Assembly: GCA_037444825.1 (NCBI GenBank)
Contig: JBBILR010000016.1
Coordinates: forward strand, 1-58,344
DNA length: 58,344 bases
Direction: 5' to 3'
Source: JBFLVU01 sp037444825
GTDB lineage: Bacteria > Acidobacteriota > UBA4820 > DSQY01
The notes beneath the pieces are model-generated. The model did not search any database and was not told where the DNA came from. It saw nothing but the letters and a program-made list of their open reading frames with translations. Positions 1 to 6,265 of the stretch are shown piece by piece. Within the stretch, counting starts at the first letter, position 1; each line of letters opens with the position of its first letter. Position numbers and translations under genes: made by a program.

Positions 1-437
1 GGCGCCTCGGCGGCGGGGGCTTTCGGCGGGGGCGGGGGCGGCGACGGCGGCGCCTCCCCGGCGGCCAGCGCCTCCAGCGCCGAGGCGGTCCTTTGGGCCT
101 CGGCGGCGGCCGGTTCCTCGCCGCCCGTCGTCTCCACGGCGTCGAGGAGGCTCTCCAGGACGTCGCTGGCCGAGAGGGCCGCCTCCACTTCGACCCGCGA
201 GGCGGGAACCCCCTTCCGCCACCGGTCGAAGAGGGTCTCCAGGCGGTGGGCCAGGGCGGAGGACCCGGTGAAGGACATGGAGGCGGCCATGCCCTTGAGG
301 GAGTGGGCGTGGCGGAAGAGGTCGTTCACCGCTTCGGGGGCCGGCCCCTTCGGCGAGGCCTGGAGGAGCGCCCGGAGGCGGGAGAGGTGCTCCCGGCTCT
401 CGCGGAGGTACAGCTCCCGGTAGCGGTCCAGGTCCAC
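1..437 (-). CDS. cheA: Chemotaxis histidine kinase CheA, N-terminal Hpt portion (partial)
   Basis: Translating leftward from the GTG at 437-435 gives an Hpt (P1) domain in the first ~110 residues. The motif HSLKGMA places the phospho-accepting His at about residue 45. The domain is followed by an Ala/Pro-rich linker that runs off the window edge. In the CheA family this His takes phosphate from the kinase domain and passes it to CheY. A GGGGGAG ribosome site precedes the GTG, and the gene begins 14 nt after cheY stops, as the last visible member of a chemotaxis operon. Dimerisation, kinase and CheW-like domains lie outside the window, so a free-standing Hpt protein cannot be excluded. Confidence 0.8.
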   Translation of the reverse strand, partial: MDLDRYRELYLRESREHLSRLRALLQASPKGPAPEAVNDLFRHAHSLKGMAASMSFTGSSALAHRLETLFDRWRKGVPASRVEVEAALSASDVLESLLDAVETTGGEEPAAAEAQRTASALEALAAGEAPPSPPPPPPKAPAAEA

Positions 438-451
438 GGCGGGCTCCCCCC

Positions 452-820
452 TCAGGAGGCCAGGACGGCGTCGAGGACCTTGAGGACCTTTTCGGCGGAG
501 AAGGGCTTGACGATGAAGTCCTTGGCCCCGGCGGCGATGGATTCGATGACCAGGGCCTCCTGGCCCAGGGCGGAGCACATCACCACCCGCGCCTGGGGGT
601 CGAACTTGAGGAGCTCCCGCGTGGCCTCGATCCCGTCCATCTGCGGCATGACGATGTCCATGGTCACCAGGTCGGGCCTGACCTTGGGGTAGAGCTCCAG
701 GCACTCCTGGCCGTTGGCCGCCTCCCCCACCACCTCGAAGCGGCCGGAGTTCACCAGGATGTCGCGGATCATGGCCCGCATGAACATCGCGTCGTCGACG
801 ATCAGGACCTTATGAGGCAT
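452..820 (-). CDS. cheY: CheY-like single-domain response regulator
   Basis: This 122-residue protein is a bare receiver domain. It has the acidic pair D9-D10, the phospho-acceptor D55 in the MDIVMP context, a Ser at 83 in the switch position and K105 in VKPF. No output domain follows, so it should act like CheY by binding a partner (flagellar motor switch or another effector) when phosphorylated by CheA. Its start overlaps the end of the upstream cheW-like gene by 11 nt and cheA follows 14 nt downstream, so the three are probably cotranslated. The TMDIVMPxMDG context is typical of CheY proteins in Acidobacteria, Firmicutes and Deltaproteobacteria. Confidence 0.93.
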   Translation of the reverse strand: MPHKVLIVDDAMFMRAMIRDILVNSGRFEVVGEAANGQECLELYPKVRPDLVTMDIVMPQMDGIEATRELLKFDPQARVVMCSALGQEALVIESIAAGAKDFIVKPFSAEKVLKVLDAVLAS

Positions 821-1265
821 CTTCTCTCCCCGGTGGATGCGGATGGAGGACGTGGGCCATGGCGAGGGCCAGCTCCCTCGACACGGCGGGGGGGTCCACG
901 AGGTGGACCCAGGACGGGCCGAAGGGGTAGAGGCCGGCCCAGACGCCGCCGGCGCCTTCCTCCCGCAGGTCCAGCTTCTCGTAGTCCAGCACCGTCAAGA
1001 TGGAAGGGATGGGGAAGGCCAGGTGGTCCAGGGGCGGGGCCAGGCGCAGGAGGAGCCGGCAGGACTCCCCGGCGGCCGCCTCCCCCAGGAGCGGGAAGGT
1101 GTCCAGCACCGTCACCACCCGGCCGCCGAGGAAGGCCGTTCCGGAGAGGAAGGGGTAGGGCTCCGGCAGGGGCGTCAGCGGCGGCATGGGCCGCACCTCC
1201 GACAGGTGGCCGGTGAGCCACCCGGCGTGCTTGCCCCCGATGGGTGCCACCACCATCCGCTCCAC
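810..1265 (-). CDS. CheW-like coupling protein
   Basis: This 151-residue protein is consistent with a single CheW/SH3-like domain: an opening beta-strand region (VVAPIGGKHAGWLTGHLSEV), then FLSGTAFLGGRVVTVLDTFPLLGE, which resembles the CheW 'G-x-ANLRGxxLPVxDLxxxLG' segment. The role would be to tether CheA to chemoreceptors in the cytoplasm. Similarity is visible in pattern only and the protein is divergent, so it could be a specialised scaffold. The start is taken as the GTG at 1265 behind GGAGGGAG; an ATG three codons later is nearly as good. It lies between the chemoreceptor gene and cheY in the same operon. Confidence 0.7.
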   Translation of the reverse strand: MERMVVAPIGGKHAGWLTGHLSEVRPMPPLTPLPEPYPFLSGTAFLGGRVVTVLDTFPLLGEAAAGESCRLLLRLAPPLDHLAFPIPSILTVLDYEKLDLREEGAGGVWAGLYPFGPSWVHLVDPPAVSRELALAMAHVLHPHPPGREDAS

Positions 1266-1318
1266 CGCTCCCTCCGGCGCCGCCCCCGCGGCGGCCTCGT
1301 TTTCAGGCCGACCTCCAA

Positions 1319-2557
1319 TTATAGTTTGAATTTCTCCACCAGGGAACGGAGGCGGTTGGATTCGTCGAGGAGGGCTTTGGCCTGCTGGCTGATCTCCTCC
1401 ATGCTGGCGGTGGTCTCCTCGGTGGCGGCGGAGACCTCCTCGGTGCCGGCGGCGTTCTCGGTGGCCACCTCCTGGATCTCCTCCACCGCCGCCTTCAGGG
1501 AGACGGCGCTGGCGGCCTGGGCCGCCGCCTCCTCGGAGATCTGCCGCACCGCCTCCCGCGTCTCGGCGGCCTCGGCCCGGATGTGGGCCAGGGCCTCGGA
1601 GACGGCGCCGGTCTTCTCCTTAGCGGCCTTGGCCGTCTCCTCCATCTGGTCCATCCGGTGGACCACCTGCTGGGTCCTCCCGGTGATGTCCTCCGAGAGG
1701 CGGGCGATCTGGGAGGCCAGTTCCCGGGTGCTCTCGGCCAGGCGGCGCACCTCCTCGGCCACCACGGCGAAGCCGCGGCCCGCCTCCCCCGCCCGGGCGG
1801 CCTCGATGGCGGCGTTGAGGGCGAGGATGTGGGTCTGGTGGCTCAGGGTGGAGATCCCCTCCACCAGGCTCTGGATCTCCATGGAGTGCTTCTGGAAGGT
1901 CCGGACCTCCGACGCCGAGGTCTCCACGTGCACGAGGAGCCCCCCCATGGCCCGGGCGGCCTCCTCGGAGGTGCGAACCCCCTCGGCGGCCCGGCCGGCG
2001 GAGGCGGTGGCCCGCTCCTCGGCGGAGCGGGAGCGGCCGGCGATGGCCTCGGCGGCGGCGGCCACCCGCTGGGTGGCCTCCACCGCCCGCTCCACGGAGG
2101 CCACCTGGGTCTCGGCCCCTTTGGCGATGTTCTGGATGTTCCCGGCGATCTCGGCGGTGGAGGCCGTCACCTCGTGGGTGGAGACGGTGAGGTTCTGGAC
2201 GGCGTCGTACATGAGGGCCGTGCTGGCCTGGACCTGGCGGACGATGTCCCGCAGGTTCCGGACCATGGTGCCGATGGACTCGGCCAGGAGGCCCACCTCG
2301 TCCCGCCCCGACACCGGCACCTCCCGGGAGAGGTCCCCCTCGGCCAGGAGGCGGCTCACCTCCGCCAGACCCTGGAGCCGCCGGGTCAGAACCTCCGCCA
2401 CCACCAGGGCGGAGAAGGCCGCCACCAGGATCCCGGCGAAGATCTTGAGCCACATGGCCTGCCACTCGCCGACGGAGGTGAGGTTGTCCAGGACGATCCC
2501 GAAGACCAGCGGCAGAAAGACGATGACGATGAACGCGAGACCGATTTTCAGCTTCAT
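1319..2557 (-). CDS. Methyl-accepting chemotaxis protein without a large sensor domain
   Basis: The protein has 412 residues. Two hydrophobic segments (about 4-22 and 36-56) are separated by a loop of only about a dozen residues. A HAMP-like segment follows (about 57-110), then a long Ala/Glu-rich coiled-coil signalling domain. The hairpin tip resembles the MCP consensus, with LNAAIEAARAGEAGRGFAVVA followed by EEVRRLAE. With almost no periplasmic region it cannot carry a Cache or 4HB ligand domain, so it may sense through the membrane, the HAMP region or a partner. The ATG overlaps the cheR stop as ATGA, and the likely GTG of a longer form is not needed. The C terminus lacks a CheR/CheB-tethering pentapeptide. 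Confidence 0.92.
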   Translation of the reverse strand: MKLKIGLAFIVIVFLPLVFGIVLDNLTSVGEWQAMWLKIFAGILVAAFSALVVAEVLTRRLQGLAEVSRLLAEGDLSREVPVSGRDEVGLLAESIGTMVRNLRDIVRQVQASTALMYDAVQNLTVSTHEVTASTAEIAGNIQNIAKGAETQVASVERAVEATQRVAAAAEAIAGRSRSAEERATASAGRAAEGVRTSEEAARAMGGLLVHVETSASEVRTFQKHSMEIQSLVEGISTLSHQTHILALNAAIEAARAGEAGRGFAVVAEEVRRLAESTRELASQIARLSEDITGRTQQVVHRMDQMEETAKAAKEKTGAVSEALAHIRAEAAETREAVRQISEEAAAQAASAVSLKAAVEEIQEVATENAAGTEEVSAATEETTASMEEISQQAKALLDESNRLRSLVEKFKL

Positions 2558-3357
2558 GGCCGACTCCCCGCCTTCCTTTCGAAGATCTTCCGCTCCCGGT
2601 CCACGGTGCCGAAGAGGGCCGAGGCCCCCCGGGGCAGTCCTTCCACCCGCCCGAGAACCAGCAGGCCGCCGGGAAGGAGCGCCCGGTGCACCTCGCAAAG
2701 GAGCCTTTCCTGGGCCTCCTCCGTGAGGTAGATGAAGAGGTTCCGGACCAGCGCCACGTGGAAGCCCCTCCCCGGCACGCCCAGGGACAGGTCGGCGCAC
2801 ACCGGAAGCACCCGCCTCCGAAGGACCGGCGCCGCCAGGCCCTGGCCTTCCTCCACGGTAAAATACCGCGAGAGCCCTTCCCTGTCCAACGGTTTCAGCA
2901 GGCGGGCGGCGTAGCGCCCCGCCCGGAGGGTCCGCAGGGCCGGGAGGGAGCGGTCCGCCGCCAGGACGACGCCGGGCCAGGAGGAGACCTCCAGGAGGAG
3001 GGCCAGGCTGTAGGCCTCCTCCCCCGTGGAGCAGGGGGCGCTGAGCAGGCGGAGGCTTTTCCAGCGGAAGGTTTCCCGCCGCTCGGCCAGGAGGGGTTTC
3101 AGGCGGTGAAAGACCTCCGGGTTGCGGAAGAACTCGGTGGTGGGGACCAGGACCTTCTGGAGGAGGATGCGGCGCTCCGCCGGGTGGTCCCGCAGGTGGT
3201 CCAGGTAGGCCCCCAGCGAAGGAAACCCGGCGGCTTCGATGCGGGGCTGGACGCGCCGCTCCAGAAAGGAGTCGCGGTAGGCCTCGGCCCTCAGACCGAA
3301 GGCGGCGGCCAGGTACTCCCGCAGGCGCCGGAGGTCCCCCTCGCCGAGGCGGCTCAC
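2554..3357 (-). CDS. cheR: CheR-type chemoreceptor glutamate methyltransferase
   Basis: This 267-residue protein has an N-terminal helical CheR domain (about 1-75), including the substrate-contact segment TTEFFRNPEVF, and a SAM-binding domain with APCSTGEEAYSLAL. Further on, VRNLFIYL matches the family 'CRNVLIYF' motif. It should methylate glutamates on the adjacent chemoreceptor using S-adenosylmethionine. The GTG at 3357 overlaps the preceding gene's stop as GTGA and its own stop overlaps the chemoreceptor ATG as ATGA, so translation looks coupled on both sides. No cheB methylesterase is visible nearby. Confidence 0.9.
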   Translation of the reverse strand: MSRLGEGDLRRLREYLAAAFGLRAEAYRDSFLERRVQPRIEAAGFPSLGAYLDHLRDHPAERRILLQKVLVPTTEFFRNPEVFHRLKPLLAERRETFRWKSLRLLSAPCSTGEEAYSLALLLEVSSWPGVVLAADRSLPALRTLRAGRYAARLLKPLDREGLSRYFTVEEGQGLAAPVLRRRVLPVCADLSLGVPGRGFHVALVRNLFIYLTEEAQERLLCEVHRALLPGGLLVLGRVEGLPRGASALFGTVDRERKIFERKAGSRP

Positions 3358-4769
3358 GGCGTCCCTTCCGGAAGGGGGGCGATCCGGCCGCGGGCGACCC
3401 AGTCGGGGCTGGAGGGGGAAGGAAGGCGGTCCAGGAGGACCAGCACCGGCCGCCCGGAGTCCACGCCGGGGGGCGGGCCCATGGCCCTCAGCGCCCGGAA
3501 GGGGTCCAGGGTTTCCTCCTCGCGGTGAAGAACCGCCGCGGCGAGGGTCCTTAAGGGGTCGGGCTCCTCGATGGGAAAGTCCGTGCCGAAGAGGAGGGGG
3601 ATCCCCGCCCGGGCCAGGCTGGCCGCCCGGTAGGCGCCGGAGGCCCGGCGGCCCAGGCGAAGCGGCGCCCAGGCCTCGTCGGAGAGCCGGTGGCAGGGCT
3701 GGATGGAGGCCACGGCCCCGGAAGCGGCCAGAAGCTTCACCTCCCCCTCCCCGGCCACCTGGACGTGCTCCACGCGCAGGGAGGGGCCCATGGCCAGGGG
3801 GAGGGCGGCGTCGAGAACCTGGCGCAGGGCGCGGTCGCCGATGGCGTGGACCGCCGCCGAGAGCCCCCGCGCCGCCGTCTCCCGGAGCCGCTCCCTCAAG
3901 GCCTCCGTCTCCCAAAGGAGGAGGCCGCGGCACGCCGGGGCGTCGTCGTAGTCCTCGTGGAGGGCCGCCCCGCGGCTTCCCAGCGCGCCGTCGGCGAAGA
4001 ACTTGAAGCCCTCCACGCGGAAGCGCCGCCCCTGGCCGGGGGGGACCTCGGGCAGGGGCTCGCCGGGGGAGACCCGAAGGTAGCCCCGCACGGGGAGGGG
4101 AAGGCGGCCTTCGGCTTCCAGCCGTTGGAAGACCTCCGCCTCCCCCGGCTCCAACCCCATGTCGGTGACCCCGCTCAGGCCCCTTTCGGCCAGGGCCTCA
4201 AGTCCCCGGAGAATCCACCGCTCGAGGTCTTCCGGGGAGGGGGCGGGGACGGCCGCCCGCACCACCTCCGCCGCGGCGTCCAAGAGGATGCCCGTGGGAA
4301 GGCCCCGTTCCAGCTGGATCTCCCCCCCGGGGGGGTTGAAGGCGCCCTCGAGGAGGCCGGCCCGGCGCAGGGCCTCGGTGCTCGCCCACGCGGCGTGGCC
4401 GTCGATGCGCCAGAGGAGGACCGGCCGGCCGGGGAGCGCCGCGTCCAGGAGCCGCCGGTGGGGGAAGCGCCCCCCCCAGAGGTTCTGGTCCCAGCCGAAG
4501 CCCTGGACCCAGGCTTCCTCCGGGAGGGCGGAGGCCGACCGCCGGACCTCCTCCACCGCCGCCTCCGGGGAGGGGCAGCGGCGAAGGTCCGCCTCTTCGA
4601 AAGAACGTCCCAGGGGAATGACGTGACCGTGGTGGTCCCAGAGGGGGGGGAGCAGGACGGCGGCGGGGGCCCCGGCGGCCTTCACCGCCTCCAGGAACCC
4701 CTGGCCCCCGTCCGCCGCCAGGGGGAGCAGCCCCTCTCCTTCCCGCGCCACCACGTAGAGCCGTTCCAT
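3354..4769 (-). CDS. YtcJ-like metal-dependent amidohydrolase
   Basis: This 471-residue protein belongs to the Amidohydro_3 branch. It has a metal-ligand HxH-like DHHGH near residue 45, an FFADGALGSRGAAL segment typical of YtcJ-type enzymes, HAIGD, RVEHVQ and a late GTDFPIE carrying the usual Asp. Such enzymes hydrolyse amide or imide bonds of unknown small molecules, and the substrate cannot be read from sequence. It is the first gene of the run that continues into cheR with a 4-nt GTGA overlap, so it may share a promoter with the chemotaxis genes. The ATG at 4769 is only 6 nt downstream of a TACAAT box and has no clear ribosome site, so its message may be leaderless. Confidence 0.85.
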   Translation of the reverse strand: MERLYVVAREGEGLLPLAADGGQGFLEAVKAAGAPAAVLLPPLWDHHGHVIPLGRSFEEADLRRCPSPEAAVEEVRRSASALPEEAWVQGFGWDQNLWGGRFPHRRLLDAALPGRPVLLWRIDGHAAWASTEALRRAGLLEGAFNPPGGEIQLERGLPTGILLDAAAEVVRAAVPAPSPEDLERWILRGLEALAERGLSGVTDMGLEPGEAEVFQRLEAEGRLPLPVRGYLRVSPGEPLPEVPPGQGRRFRVEGFKFFADGALGSRGAALHEDYDDAPACRGLLLWETEALRERLRETAARGLSAAVHAIGDRALRQVLDAALPLAMGPSLRVEHVQVAGEGEVKLLAASGAVASIQPCHRLSDEAWAPLRLGRRASGAYRAASLARAGIPLLFGTDFPIEEPDPLRTLAAAVLHREEETLDPFRALRAMGPPPGVDSGRPVLVLLDRLPSPSSPDWVARGRIAPLPEGTP

Positions 4770-4775
4770 GGGCCC

Positions 4776-4781
4776 ATTGTA
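4776..4781 (-). promoter_or_regulatory. Candidate -10 box for the amidohydrolase-chemotaxis operon
   Basis: The minus strand reads TTGTACAATGGG here. TACAAT is a good -10 match, but it ends only 6 nt before the ATG, and no convincing -35 lies 17 nt upstream. If used, the transcript would begin at or next to the start codon. Confidence 0.35.
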
Positions 4782-4823
4782 CAACCGGAGGGGATGGCCA
4801 CAGGGCCGCCGGCGGGGAGGCCC

Positions 4824-6131
4824 TCAGCCCACGACGGCGAGGGCGTCGTCCAGGTCGCCCAGGATGTCCTCGGTGCGCTCGATGCCCACGCTGATGCGGA
4901 TGCCGCCGGGGTCGATCCCCGCCGCCACCTGGGCCTCCACCGGCAGGGGGGCGTGGGTCATGGAGGCCGGGTGTTCGATGAGGGTGCGGATCTGACCCAG
5001 GGAGACGGCGAGGGTGACGGAGAGGGCGTGGTCCGCCAGGTGGTCCATCATGCGGCGGCCCCTTTCCCGCGCCTCCTCGGGGGTCCCCTTCAGCACGAAG
5101 TAGATCATGATCCCCGGGGCGAAGTTCCCGTCGGGGTCCAGCATCTGCTTGCGGGCCAGGGGGTGCTGGGGGTGGCTGGGGAGGCCGGGGTAGAGGACCT
5201 TGGCCACGGCGGGGTGGCCCTCGAGGAACCTTGCGATCTTGAGGGCGCTCTCCATCTGGCGCCGGGAGCGCAAGGCCAGCGTCGGCAGGCCGTAGACCAG
5301 GGGGGGCCAGGCGTCCTTGGGGGCCAGCGGGGCGCCGAAGTCCTTTCGGAAGAGCAGAACGTCGGGTTCCAGGAGGCTGGGGCCCACCCAGACGCCGCCC
5401 ATGTCGGTGCCGAAGCCGCCGATGTTCTTGGTGAGGGAGGCCACCACCACGTCGGCCCCCTGCGTGAGGGGCCGCTGGCAGAAGGGGGTGGCGAAGGTGT
5501 TGTCCACCACAATGTAGATCCGCCGCTTCTTGGGGTTCCGCGCGGCGTTCACCCGGTCCACCGCCTGCCGGACGGCGGCGATGTCCACCAGCTCCAGGAT
5601 GGGGTTGGAGGGGGTCTCGAAGTAAACCGCCACCACGTCGTCGGTCATCATCCCTTCCAGGGCCTTCGTGTCCTTCATGTCCACGAACCGGACCCGGATG
5701 CCGAAGCGGGGCAGCCAGTTGGCCATGAGGGAGTAGGTGCAGCCGTACAGGGTACGGTGGGCGAGGATGGTGTCCCCGGCCTTGGCCAGGACGCCCAGGC
5801 TGGCGGTGATGGCCCCCATGCCCGTGGCGAAGCAGACCGCGCAGTCGCCCTCCTCCGCCGCCGCCAGGTGGTCCTCCAGCATGGAGCGGCTCGGCTCGTC
5901 CAGCCGGTCGTAAATGTAGATGGGGGGCTGGGTGTGGCGGTTGAACTCGGGGTTGGCGAAGGCCTGGAAGCCCTTCGCCCCGCGCTCGGCGCTCTCCAGC
6001 CGGTAGGCGGCGGAGGCGGAGATGGGGGGGACGATGTGGTCCCGGTAGTCCCAGTGGGGGGAGTGGAAGTCGCCGTGGATGAGGCGGGTCTCCTTGTGGT
6101 AGGTGCGTCTTTTTTCGCGCTCGTCGGCCAT
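4824..6131 (-). CDS. PLP-dependent Cys/Met-metabolism (trans-sulfuration) lyase
   Basis: This 435-residue protein is a fold-type I PLP enzyme of the Cys/Met metabolism family. It shows the cofactor region GMGAITASLGVL, the conserved YGCTYSL segment, VVDNTFATP, and ASLTKNIGGFG with the Schiff-base lysine. Family members include methionine gamma-lyase, cystathionine beta/gamma-lyase and O-acetylhomoserine sulfhydrylase. The features do not separate these, though length and the YIYDRL..R segment fit a gamma-lyase-like member. The start is placed at 6131 because GGAGGAGGG lies 7 nt upstream. It stands alone, with its own candidate -10, divergent from the radical-SAM gene. Confidence 0.85.
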   Translation of the reverse strand: MADEREKRRTYHKETRLIHGDFHSPHWDYRDHIVPPISASAAYRLESAERGAKGFQAFANPEFNRHTQPPIYIYDRLDEPSRSMLEDHLAAAEEGDCAVCFATGMGAITASLGVLAKAGDTILAHRTLYGCTYSLMANWLPRFGIRVRFVDMKDTKALEGMMTDDVVAVYFETPSNPILELVDIAAVRQAVDRVNAARNPKKRRIYIVVDNTFATPFCQRPLTQGADVVVASLTKNIGGFGTDMGGVWVGPSLLEPDVLLFRKDFGAPLAPKDAWPPLVYGLPTLALRSRRQMESALKIARFLEGHPAVAKVLYPGLPSHPQHPLARKQMLDPDGNFAPGIMIYFVLKGTPEEARERGRRMMDHLADHALSVTLAVSLGQIRTLIEHPASMTHAPLPVEAQVAAGIDPGGIRISVGIERTEDILGDLDDALAVVG

Positions 6132-6153
6132 GGCCGTGCCCTCCTCCGCGGCC

Positions 6154-6159
6154 ATTCTA
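6154..6159 (-). promoter_or_regulatory. Candidate -10 box (GTAGAATGG) for the PLP lyase
   Basis: The minus strand reads GTAGAATGG, giving TAGAAT about 22 nt upstream of the ATG at 6131. The same nonamer occurs upstream of the aconitase gene at 28034-28039. No strong -35 is visible. Confidence 0.4.
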
Positions 6160-6218
6160 CACGAAGGGGGGCGGCGGGAAGGGCCCTCCGCTCCCCGGCG
6201 GGGCGGGTGGGGGAAATG

Positions 6219-6227
6219 TGCTATCGT
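6219..6227 (+). promoter_or_regulatory. Candidate extended -10 (TGCTATCGT) for the radical-SAM gene
   Basis: TGC-TATCGT lies 38 nt before the ATG at 6266. The TGC extension matches three better promoters in this window. The -35 region (CGGGGC) is poor, so confidence is modest. Confidence 0.35.
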
Positions 6228-6265
6228 AGTCGGCCGCGAAACAGGGTCGCGGCGGCGGAGACGTC

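Noticed and set aside
1583..2731. Long plus-strand frames opposite the chemoreceptor
   Set aside because: They are rich in Gly, Leu, His and Asp as expected from the complement of a GC-rich Ala/Glu coiled coil, without domains or start signals.
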